A DNA stretch of 64,000 bases from Heterocephalus glaber (Eukaryota > Chordata > Mammalia > Rodentia > Bathyergidae). This document shows, piece after piece, positions 1 to 12,000 of the stretch (positions are counted from its first letter, which is position 1; every line of letters starts with the position of its first letter). A program made the translations under genes and the position numbers. The DNA is taken from assembly GCF_000247695.1 (NCBI RefSeq), contig NW_004624804.1, forward strand, positions 11,724,337 through 11,788,336, in the 5' to 3' direction. The notes under the pieces are model-generated. The model was not told where the DNA came from and made no database searches. It worked only from the letters and a program-made list of their open reading frames with translations.

Positions 1-137
1 CTTACAACCAGATTACTGTGGACCATTTAAATTTTCCATATATGGTAACAAAAATTTTGATGCGCATTTGATTACTTGCTTCCACTTAGAATGAGTATGT
101 AAATTTACTGTATATACTCTCATAATTATTAGACCAC

Positions 138-331
138 ACATCAGCAAACTATAGCCTACTGGCCAAATCCAGGCCTCCACTTACTTCTGTAAATAAAGTT
201 TTACAGGAACACAAACATGGTTTTTTATTTATGGCTACTTTCATATTACAATGGCAGAAAAAGTACTGCAACAAAGACCACAAAACCTAAAATATTTATA
301 ACTGGCTCTTTAAACCAAGTCTGCCAACTCT
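138..331. mobile_element. hAT-Charlie-type non-autonomous DNA transposon fossil
   Basis: Imperfect terminal inverted repeats (agcaaactatagcc and gtctgccaact) surround the known aataaagttttacaggaacac core of a mammalian MER-type element. I cannot name the subfamily with certainty. Confidence 0.6.
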
Positions 332-1253
332 GGATACAGAAGATTATTAAGATATATTTACTACAATTGACCCATTAAATTATTTTCAAATGAAAGAAAT
401 AATATGTAAAATTAAAATTAGATATGGGTCAACCGTAACAAACTTACAAAAGCAACAACAGTCTCATTTGGCCTTGATTCAGATAAAGAATCTAATCCTA
501 TCTTAACAGAAAAAAAAAGATGGTGGTGGGGAGAGGAGAAGAGACAGAATATAATACTATGGGACTGACATATTTAATAACATAGAGATATTAGCTGGAA
601 AATAGTCAATTTCATGTCACCTAATTTAACCTCAAATTTTTAAAATAAAGAGTATATACAGTATTTTACAGGTTTCTACCTTTAAGTGGGCCACATTACA
701 GTATAGTGGTTAAACATGTAAGTTACATCTTACCTAATAATGTGGTTTCTCCAAAATCTCTTAGATCATCTCAGACCCTTGTGTATATTTCTTCTTTGCC
801 AGTAGATGGAGACAACACCACTGAAAGTTTAAAAGACATCATTCCCTGTTTAAAGGGAGCTTGCTGGTCTGAAAAAACTAGGGGAACCCTAGCCCAAAGA
901 TTTCTTCAGTAATTTTTAAAAAAGCAGACAGAATGTCTGGCTATGCCAAAAACCAGAAATTCAAGGGAATATACTTAATATTAACTATGGACATACTCAA
1001 AAATCTGAAAGTGAACTAAACTCTGTCCTTGATGTAGTAAATAAATCATAGCATTAAAATAGAACCATGTCCATAGTTTCTAAGATTCAAACTTTCTGGT
1101 CATTTTCAGTTTCAGTTTCAAAATATAGAATATAAAGAGTTTTTAGAATTCCAGAGGTAGGTGCAATACAGTATTAGTCAACATGTACTGTTATAAGCCT
1201 GTTCTTTAAATAAGGCAACTATTCAGATCCACATTAAAATAATAAGAACTTTT

Positions 1254-1344
1254 AGGGCCAGGGATTTAGCTCAGTGGTTCTGCCGCCTGCCTCGCAAGCA
1301 CAAGGACCCGAGTTCGATACCCAGTACCAAAAAAGAACCAAAAC
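1254..1344 (+). mobile_element. ID-like SINE
   Basis: tRNA-derived, with A-box (tagctcagtgg) and B-box (gttcgatac) regions and an A-rich tail. Perfect 18-bp target-site duplication aaaataataagaactttt (1236-1253 and 1345-1362) marks it as young. Confidence 0.95.
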
Positions 1345-2933
1345 AAAATAATAAGAACTTTTTAAAAGATAAGAGTTAAAGCAGAAATGATGGGAGTAAT
1401 AAGAAAAAGATTCAATTTTATGGTCCTACTGAAAAGAATCAAATTTACTTTCCAGGTTTCTTATTTCACTATTAAATTACATAAACAGACCCAAGACCAT
1501 CTGTAAGAAGTTAATTTCAAATTTGGAAGCTTAAGAAGTCATCTCAAAATCATTATTTACCTATATTTTTCAAGTAGCTTCCTTTCCAAACTCAAGGCCC
1601 TAAAGCCACTGTGTTCAAACACTACCTCGCAAAAAGAAAAGTAATAAACAACAATAAAACACCAAGTAGGTTATTGAGCTAAACAAAGAAAATTAAGTTA
1701 CTGCTTTACTATTTACATTTGCCAAAAAACTACTCTTTGATGTGCAATAAACAAGAGTAACCTATGTGGTAAAGAATGTCTTATTAAGGAAAAGAATTGC
1801 CTTGAACCAAATAATAACCAGAAACATCTTAAAATTCTTTATATATATTTTGCTGATCATGACTAAAATTAGTTTACACAGAAAGGAGGTGAATAATAGT
1901 ATTCAGATATTACTATGCCTTTAATTCCTACCTAGGTTAAATTAGAACTGATAATTACTGCTAAAGTAAATATGCTTATGAAAGTATTTGGTAGAGTAGC
2001 GCTGAAACACAAACTTCTATTTAACTCTGAAATTTTGTAATTCCTGTGAGACAGCAACCAAACTCTGCCAAGAAAACTATAATCACATTCTAACTGCCTA
2101 TAAAGAGCACATAAATAACCATAAAACCTTTTCAATATCCACACAGTAAATGCTTTGTGCTTCTATGTAGTTAATCCTTAGGTCAGCTTCCTTGTGATAA
2201 ACAACAAATTCTTTGACCCTTCCCCAATCTTTCAACAACTGGTACATATGAAGATAATACTAATTAAATACACAACAGCCAACACAGAAAAAGTACTTTT
2301 CAAAGTGTATTTAAATACAATCTTAAGACAGAGAGATCTTAGAGTAAAATCTATGGCCAACAAATATAACCCACAGTGAAATCTTAAGTATATATTCTGC
2401 ATGGTTCCCTGCCCATCACACAGATGAGAGAAATACCAAACTCTTTAGGCAAAGCAGTAACTAACAGAATAGCTTAGAATTTTGTGCTTAATATAAAATA
2501 GACCTATTAAACTAGAACTTTACAGATGATATTGCTATCAGAAATAAAACTGACCAAAAAGGAATGAATTTTCTTTATATTAATTACATTTGGGGGATGG
2601 GGTAGGGGGACAACAACACCAGGTGTTAACCTGGCATGCTCCTCTTAAGGATCTATGTCAGTGCTCCTGCCTCCACCTGCTGGCAAACAGATTATGAAAC
2701 TAGTAGATATCTCTGGGTAAGAAAAGTTTGTGTTTTGTGTTAATAAATTAATATTTTATGTTACTGTCTAGCATGAATGCTACTTTGTGTTAATAGACCA
2801 AAAGACTGATGAAATCCATTAGGAAATCTACAGAAAAACACGCTGAATATCACATTAAAGTTATTTTTTTGTTTTTTGGCTTAAAATGTGACCTAACAGG
2901 TCAAAAGTCAAGTTAAAATTTTTTTTTAATTAC

Positions 2934-3020
2934 CTGATATATGACATCTTGGAAAAGGACTGGAAAAGTAAGTGCTGCATCTTCTAGCTCATTTAGACTA
3001 CAGTGCACTAGTGTTTCATC
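2934..3020 (-). CDS. CTDSPL2: CTDSPL2 exon 8 (residues 295-323), catalytic loop
   Basis: The 87-bp exon encodes [20 protein letters not shown] then VLFQDVIYQ. It completes the DLDET motif with D295 (general acid/base in the family) and T297. The acceptor is ttattttaag| and the donor is CAG|GTAATT. It is in phase at both ends, so skipping it would keep the frame but delete half of the active-site motif. Confidence 0.97.
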
Positions 3021-6000
3021 CTTAAAATAAAAAACATATGCTGAATGAGACTATATTAAAAGAAATGTCAAATAAAATTTTATGTAATCATGATTACAAA
3101 AAACATTAAAGCATCCATTCACATGTAGAATTTTATATTCATATGTGGTATAGCAATTTATGATACGAGTCACTTGTTCTAACATGTAGCAGTAGTTCCT
3201 GGACCAATAAATCACATTATCATCATCTGGGAACTAATCAGAAATGCAAATGAAGTTGTCCCGCTCCATTTCTGATAATTAATAAACTTAGTGGGAATGG
3301 AGTTGAACAATCTTTGGTTTAACAAGCTATTCAGGTGATTCTGATGTATTCTCAGGTTTGAGAACCACTGTTCTGAGCTCTGCAATTGCCAACTTTCTAT
3401 TAAAATCACACATATATTTTTATGCTTAGCAAACAGAAGTTTAGAATCATTCATTCACATGTACGAATCAGTCATTCATACATACATATATATATATGTG
3501 TGTGTGTATATATGTATATTCTATTCACATAATTCCTTATCTTCAGCTTTAAAGACTCTTACAAAGAGAACAGGTGTTTCAGTATCTCATGAATACCTTT
3601 CACTACACTGTTTAAATAGCAGTCAATGAAAATTTACTTTTGATTACCAAATCCTGTTTTCTCATTAAAAGAATAAGAAAATGGGCCAGGGATATAGCTC
3701 AGTGGCACTGTGCCTGCCTTGCAAGCACAAGGTCCCGAGTTCGATCCTCAGTATCAAAAAAAAAAAAGAAGAAAAGACTTGTTAAATGCAAATATCTGTA
3801 TTTCTCGTCATAAATGCTTAAAAACAAAAGCAAGGCTTCCATTAATATTAAGTAATTGATAGAATTTTTTTTTTTTTGTGGTACTGGGGAATTGAACCCA
3901 AGACTTTTGAACTCAGCTAAATCCTTAACCCTTTTAAATTTTTTAAATTTTGAGACAGGCTCTTACTAAGTGGGCTAGCCTGAGCTTGAACTTTTGATCC
4001 TCTTTCCTCAGCTTCCCAGAGTGTTAGGATTACAGGTATGTGTCACCACATCCAGCTTTTTTTTAAAAAAAAAAAAAAATAAAGCTGCTAATCACTAACT
4101 ATAAAATTTCCAATGTGTTTAAGGTAAATTAAAATGAAACATAAATGATCCTAGGTTTTTTTTTTGTTCCGGGGATCAAACTCAGGACCTTGCACTTGAT
4201 AGGCAGGCAGTGGCACCACTGAGCTAAATCCCTGGCACAATCCTAGCTTTTGATAACATATCTTATTATTAGCTGGTGTGGTTCCTTTAAACTAAATTAA
4301 AATTTTGAGGAGGTTAGGAGCAAAAAATACTCTAGCTATGTCTTCTGACTACCTATCAGACTACATACACATTTCAAGATATTCTGTTAGCATCTTAAGA
4401 AAATGTATCATCTTTCTTACAACTGAATTAAAACTAATTTTACTACCTCATCTCAGCTTATTAAAATTTGATCATTCACTTACTTCTATAAGATTATTTA
4501 TGCTCAGCCAATTCTTATCTTTCTTTTACACTGGAATCAAAATAATATGAACTCAAGGGCCGGGGATTTAGCTCAGCAGTGCACACCCTGCCCTGCAAAC
4601 GAAAGGTCCTGAGTTCGATCCCCGGTACCAAAAAAAAACATATGAACTCGTACTAGAAAAACCAAGGAAAGTCTTTCACTTAACCTCTAACTTGTACATC
4701 AAATCTGAACTAGTCATAATCAGTTTTAAAACTTTTGTTCTTTTTTTAATTTATCCCCTAAAAGTATCTTAGAGCCAGATGTAGTGTGCATGCCTATAAT
4801 CCCAGCACTCTAGGAAGGGTGAGGTAGGAGGAACCCAAGTACAAGCCCAGCTAGGCAACTTGGTGATTTAGTGAGTCTCTGGTCTCAAAGAAATTTAAAA
4901 AACAAAGAAGGACTGAGGATGTAGCTCAGTGAGAAAATCCTGGGTTCAACTCTCAGTACCACAAAAGAAAAAAGTATCTTAAGACTTTCATGTAGCACTT
5001 TTATGTATGTCTCTTTGACCAGGTAAAGGCTATGGCAATGAACTATCAAAGCAACTCTACTAATATATTAATTAAAAACTCAAAAGAATAGTCTTCTCCT
5101 TCAACATAAATTTTCTACGAGAACTAAACCACATCTTTAATTACAGGGTACCAGTTACAAATGTTAAACAATGAAACATTATCCTATATAATACTGTTTT
5201 TGCTAATATGACAAAACGGTAAGCAGGTGGTAAATATAATGACTACATATTAAATTGTGTTAGCAAAAGATGAGATGTTCAGTTTTCAAAGCTCTCTTGG
5301 ACCCAAAGGTAGGCTTTGTTTTGTTTTTTTCCCATTTGCTGCAATACTGGCTAGGGAGTGACCCCAAGGGCCTTTGCACTGAATTACACCCTAATCCTTC
5401 TATTTTGAGAAAGTTGCTAAATTACCAGGATGTGCTTGAACTTTGGATCTTCCTGCCTCAGTCTACCACAGTGCTGGGATCACAGATTTCAGGCTTATGC
5501 CACCACACCCAGCTAAAACATAAATTTTAAATCACATCAAGAGAGGGGCCGGGGATTTAGCTCAGTGGTCCGGCCGCCTGCCTCGCAAGCGCAAGGTCCG
5601 GAGTTCGATCCCTGGTACCAAAAAAAAAAAAAAAAGATTACCTGAGTAGTTAAGAGAGCTTGTTAAAGGATTTAGTAGTCTGAATGAAGAGATTATGCTT
5701 TAAATACTATTAATAAAGTTTATTGGTAGATAATGTGCAAAAATAAAAATAGGAAAGAATTTGGTCTTGTAGTTAACTCACTTGAGACCCAAGTTATATT
5801 TAATCATTCAGGGAAACATGGAAGCCTGATAAAAGAAGGAATTAAAATCTAGGCATATTCTAATGAAATAAAATTACAACTTTCTGGGAGATAAGCAAAT
5901 CACAGGCTAGGGGTATGACCCAATGGAAGAGCACATGTCTAGCACATTAAGGCCCTGGGTTTGATCTTCACCACTGCAAAAATAAAAATAAAAACAACAA

Positions 6001-9000
6001 ATCACAAGAATATCTAGCATATCTAGGGGAGAAAAGTAAAAGACTGATTTATTCCCAAAAAGAGCACCTGAACAGGGCCGGGGATTTAGCTCAGTGGTTC
6101 CAGCGCCTGCCTCGAAAGCGCAAGGTCCCCGGTACCAAAAAAGAAAAAAAAGAAAAGAGTACCTGAACAAACCGGAGACTCTAGCATTAAACTATAAACA
6201 AAGGCATTTCAGAAGATCTAGGATAGATTTATATTAAGTATGATGGCTACTCCATTCATTCATATTCCTATTTTTTCCCCAGTACCAGAGATTGAACCCA
6301 GGGGCACTATACCACTGACCTATATCCCTAAGCCTTTTTGTTATTTTGAGACACAGTCTCACTAAGTTGCCTAGGTGTGACTCAAAATTGATGTCCTCCT
6401 GCCTAAGCCTCCCTCAATGTTGGGATTACAGGTGTATACCACTGCTCTAGCTTTCTTTGTATTCTTTTAGGTATTCTGTGTGTGTGTGATTTTTATTTTT
6501 GTGTGTGTGTTTGAGACAGAGTCTCACAATGCAGTTCTGGCTGGCCTTGAATTTTCTACATAGCTTAGTAGCTCAGGCTGGCCTCAACTCATGGTGATCC
6601 TTCTACTTCAGCCTCCCAAGTGCTGGGATTATAGGTGTGTGCCACCATGCCCAGCTCTTTTAGTTATTCTAAACTGTTACTTTAAAAGAGAATTTCTCTT
6701 CTTTCTACTGCTATAGATAATACACTTACCAGATCTAAAACTAGGGAGAATTCTGGTGTGCTTCTTGTTTTCAATGGAAGAGCAGGTTTCCTATTCAGTT
6801 GTTCTTCTGTCAGTGGTGGAACATGTTTGATGAAATAATAGCTATAAATCAAATTTTATGAAAATTTCAACATTTCTTTATAAAGCATAATACTAAATTC
6901 AGCCTATCTAAAAATCTTTAAGTAAAGCACATTTAACCAAGTAAACTAAACTTACCAAATATGTAAGCAAAAGTGGGAACATACAAACTGATATCTCCAT
7001 AATTCAGTAAAAGTATTAATTACCTACAGGTCACATGTTCTTTATAAAACAGACGTTCCTCACTACGAGATTATCTTCTGATAAACCCATCTTAAATTAA
7101 AAATATCTTAAGTTGAAAATGCATTTAATATACCTCAGTTACCAAATACCAATACTTAGCAATAAATTACAATGCAGGGGATTGGTTATTTCTCTTCCTG
7201 ATCACATGGCTGACTGGGAGCTGCCACTGGTCTAGCATCACAAGAAAATATCTTACCACATATCTGCTAGCCCAGGAAAAATTCAAATTTCAAAGTAAGC
7301 TTTCTACTGAATACACATCTTTTTTGTACCACTACAAAGTTGAAACATTAAGGAAAGAAAGAAAAAATTTTTAAACCACAGAAACAACTCACGGGTCAAA
7401 TACTTCCCAGTCTTCTTCATAGGTGGCCTCTGCATGGGCTGACGAATAACCACTCTCTGGAGTTACTGGTGCTATTTAATAAAGTGAAAGGAAAATGTTA
7501 ACTTTTCTTTTTTTGGTACCAGAGATCTAACTCAGGACCTTGAGCTAAATCCCTGGTCCTAGAAAATGTTAACTTTTAATCAATGCTTATCATGAAGTAT
7601 ATATTTCTACTATTTCTATAAAAGATCTTCCGGAGGTTCTGTGTATTTTAGGTTAAAAACAAATAATACATAAATAGCATTTAAAAGCAAATTTAATTAC
7701 AGATAGAAATAACTATATCCAAAGGAAAAAAATTACCCCTATGGACAAAATGGCAAACTAGTGACTAGAATGAGGATCCCCATCAGCTAAGAGAAAACTT
7801 ACTAGTTAATAGAAAAATAATACTCCACAAAAATTTAATTTCAAGGGCCAAGGATTTAACTCAGTGGCACCACGCCTGCCTCACAAGCACAAGGTCCCAA
7901 GTTCGATCCCCAGTACCAAAGAAACCCCAAAAACAAATTATAAAGATTTTTATGGTGCTCTTGTAGCAGTAATATACCACCTTGCACATACAGGCTGTCA
8001 AATGAATATATGCTGACAACAGATTTAAATATGGTTTTAAGTTCTAAGATCCATTAGAATAGTCTTTAAGAAGTCCACTAAGGGATTGGGATGTAGTTCA
8101 GTGGTAGACAACTTGCTTAGCATGTACAAGGCCCTGAGTTTGACCCCTAGCACCACCAACACAAGTCTATTACTCTGTCATCTGCAACAACATGGATGCA
8201 ACTTAGATCATTAGGTTAAGGGAAGCAAGCCAGGCACAAACAGATGAGTGAAACTTGATCTCACTCATACTCAAAATCTTAAAAAGTTCATTTCATTAAA
8301 TGGTGGTTACCAGAGCCTGGTGGGAGTGAAGGGAGAGAAGCTGATGAGTGAGTACTAAGCTACAGTTAGGAGCAAGGAGTTCTGGGGTGCTACTAAACAG
8401 GTAACAACAATGTGCTGTATGTTTCAAAAGGCTAGAAGAAAGGATTTTGAATATTTTCATTACTGAGAAGAAAGAAATGCCAAGAGATAAATGTTTAACC
8501 TCATTTAAAAATTACAGCGTATGCATGAACTGATCATTATAGGGAACAACTTATTAACATACACAATTTTTGTTTTTATGTATCAGTCAAGATACATTTT
8601 TTAAGAAGTTTCTAAACCCCACTGAAGGCTTATGAAAAAAATATATGGACATTTTCTGAGGAGTTTCAAGGTTATTTATGATCTTCACAAGTTAAGAAAT
8701 TCTGCTGCCTGGATAGGCTGGGGATGTAGCTCAGCAGTAGATGACTGGCTTAGAGTGTGCAAGGCCTTTGGTTCAAGCCCCAGCAGGACAAAAATAACTT
8801 CCTTATAAAGAAATGCTGCCTTGTATAGAAATCACTGCCTTGGGCCAGGGATTTAGCTCAGTGGTTCCAGCGCCTGCCTTGCAAGCACAAGGTCCCGAGT
8901 TCGATCCCCGGTGCCAAAAAAGAAAAAGAAATCACTGTCTTAGAAAATTTATTTTATTTCTAAATTACAAGCAACTTTAATCAAGAGGCAATTCTAAGTT

Positions 9001-12000
9001 GGGTGTGATGGCATACACCAGTAATCCTAGCACTGGGGAGGCTATGGTGGAGGGATCACCATGAGTTTAAGGCCAGCCGGGCCTACACTACACAGTGAGG
9101 TCAAGGCCAGCCTGAACTATGCAGCGAGACTGTGTCTCAAAAAATCAAAGTGGTAAGCCTATATTCCATGCCACATAATTCAGTCTGTTTAAACTAAGAC
9201 TGCATCACTTGATAACACTCTAGAAATATGCTGAGAATTTTCTAAAATGATAATTATAAGGGCCAGGGATTTAGCTCAGTTGTTCCGGCACCTGCCTCAA
9301 AAGCTCAAGGACCCAAGTTCGATCCCTGGTACCAAAAAAGATAAAACAAAAAAACCTCAAAAATTATAACTTAAATTGGAGAGGATGAAGATTCCTTATG
9401 CTAAGCAGGTAATATGTCTCAGAGATAAAAAGTTTAGAGTGGAACCCAATGAAATTGCTGTAATCACTCTATAGAAACAGAATGTTGGTGGATAATAGTC
9501 TTTCCAGACAAAAACTAATCCTTTTTGCAATTATATGTTTATACCTTCTTAGATAAGGTTATCTAGTATGTACGTCCAATATATGACATCAGATGTAGTG
9601 CAGAATTTTTATTAATCTGTGACAATGTATATCTCTAGTGGTTCATTAACACCAGGGTATCTTCCAACTGTTGTTTCAAACTGCAATAACTTCAGAGAAA
9701 GGAAAGAATGTGTATTGAGTTCCTACAAACTAAGTATTTTTCATATTTCATCACATTTAACCTTCAAAAGTTGGTATTTTATTTATTTAAGTGTCTCATT
9801 ATGTTGACCAGAATGGTCTTGAACTCCTGGGACTCAGTGATTCTCCCACCTCCATCTCCTGAGGACACAGGACTCCTAGCTTCCACCAGTGTACCCAGCT
9901 CTTCACCATTTTAAAGCTAAGTAAATGGCAGAGCCAGCCTCCTGCCTTCTTGTTCTCTTTGACTACATTCTGAAAGTTAGGAAAAAGTAGTACTTTTACA
10001 TTCATTTTCATCTTTTATTTTATTTTCATATTTATCTCTTATGATCAATGTTACCTCTGTTAATCTTATCACCCCAGAGCAACTGCAATGGGCCACCGTG
10101 TCACTTTGTTCACTTATTTTCAACAGTAATCACCACACTATATAGTAATCTTTCTATCTTACTCATTTGTATCAATAATTCCCATCACAAAAAAAATACG
10201 TACTCATGTTAGGGGAATGAATGAGTAAACTACAGTCTTATTTTCTCCTCTAGAAACCACAAAAGTTACAGAAATACCTTCTCCATCTTCACAGCTGTCA
10301 GAATAAATAAATACTAAAACAGCACAAAAACAGAACAAATATTGAACAAGAAGCCAAGAGCCCTGGACTTTACACTTTACCATTCATTAGCCTTATAACC
10401 CAGGGCACAGTAACATAAAATGATAGGTCAATTTTCAACTTTCATCCATGAAAGAATGAGTTACCTGTTTATAATCTTGTTGATCTGCTTGTAAGATTCA
10501 GTATTATTAAATTTTGCCCTTAACATTAAAGAATCTTTTACTCAATGAATTTAAAATATCTTTCCTCTGTTGCTTTTCTCGTCACAACAGTATTACTGGG
10601 TTATACTGTATAGATGCCTCATAACCGCATATATTTTTTCTTTAAAATGTTTACTACTGTTTCAGTTATTTAAAAAATGTTTCAGCTGGGTGTGGTGCCA
10701 CATGCCTATGATACCAGCACTCCGGAGGCAGAGGCAGGATTGCCGTGAGTTCGAGGCTGGCCTGGGCTACATAGTTCAGTGCCAGACTGAACTACAAAGC
10801 GAGACCCTGTCTCAAAACACCAAAAAAAAAAAAAAAGTGTCTCTTTTATATTCAGAGTAAGTACTTATATTACTGTACTTCCTCACATCAAACCATATTT
10901 TTTAATCAATACACATTTGCTGGGCTCTCTCAAATACCTGGTACCATAAGGAACAAAACAAATCTAGGGCCGGGCATGGTGGTGGTGCACACCTGTAATC
11001 CCAGCACAAGAGGCTGAGGCAGGAGGATTGCTGTGAGTTCAGGGCGAGCCTGGGCTACACAGTGAGACCCTGCCTCGGACAGGGACAGGGAAAGGGACAG
11101 GGAAAGGGAAGGAAAGACAGACAGGAAGGAAGAGAGGGAGGGAGGGAGGGAAAAGAAAGCAAGAGAAAGAGAGAGAGAAAGAGAGAAAGGAAAGAAAGGG
11201 AAGAAAGGAAAGACAGAAAAGAAAAAAGAAAGAAAACAAATCTGGGATGAAATTTGTCCCAGAGGGAGTAGATGGCCTATCCTTAGTTTTATTTCACTTT
11301 TAAGAATGAAGGGACGCCTGCTGCATAAGCGCAAGGACTCGAGTTCGATCCCTGGTACAAAAAAAAAAAAAAGAATGAAGGGGGCCAGGGATTTAGCTCA
11401 ATGGCGCCACACCTGCCTCTCAAGCACAAGGTCCTGAGTTTCATCCCGCATACTAGGAAAAAAAAAAAGGAATGCATTTTGTTGTTGTTTTTTCAGACAA
11501 GGTCTTGATATGACACAAGGCATTAAACTCACTATGTGGCCCAAGCTGGCCTTGAACCTGAGGCAATCCTTCTGCTTTAGCCTCCTGAGAGCTGGGATTA
11601 CAGGTGTGTGCCACCATGCCCAGCCACAAATTCATCTTATACTTTTTTGTACCACAGCTCTCAGAGGTAATAAATTCTTGATCTTGTATATTTCCACATT
11701 TCAATGTCAACTGGCCAGGAACACAATAATTATGTTAGGGCTTTTTAATAATCCAGAGTTAGGGAGCAACAGTGAGATACAGTAAGAGATCCAGGAACAG
11801 AAGTTTCCAAGGTTGGCGGTGGTGATAATCATTTATATATGAAGCAAATCTGAAGGTATGAGACTGCCTCTAGGTAGGAACCTCACACCTAAAGGTACAA
11901 ATAATGAACTGGATTTTTGGGACAAAGTTTTGTTTCAATTTTTTTTTAACTTCAAGAAACAAAAACTTAAGCATTTAATCTATGAAAATAGAGATGATAC

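Larger units (their letters stand above)
1..2933 (-). other. CTDSPL2: CTDSPL2 intron 8 (partial, continues left of the window)
   Basis: I searched for the next expected exon (encoding VYVRLRPFFREFL) on the minus strand and did not find it, so it lies left of position 1. The segment holds a hAT-type fossil and one ID-like SINE; the rest is AT-rich unique sequence with no gene I can support. Confidence 0.85.
3021..6729 (-). other. CTDSPL2: CTDSPL2 intron 7
   Basis: A 3.7-kb intron, densely filled with SINEs of both orientations plus a MER5-type fossil and two TG-rich microsatellites. No coding sequence is visible apart from SINE-derived frames. Confidence 0.9.

Noticed and set aside
1254..1335. 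tRNA genes at the many tagctcagtgg ... gttcgat sites
   Set aside because: The A and B boxes belong to tRNA-derived SINEs with A-rich tails and target duplications; they do not fold as intact tRNAs.
5907..6170. Minus-strand ORFs with a recurring [20 protein letters not shown] peptide (also near 12635, 14170, 30096, 60700)
   Set aside because: They are translations of antisense ID-like SINE copies; the peptide recurs because the repeat recurs.
10930..11334. 134-codon minus-strand ORF rich in Phe, Ser and Leu, and Lys/Arg/Glu-rich frames on the other strand
   Set aside because: It spans a B1 and the polypurine tract; composition comes from the repeat.
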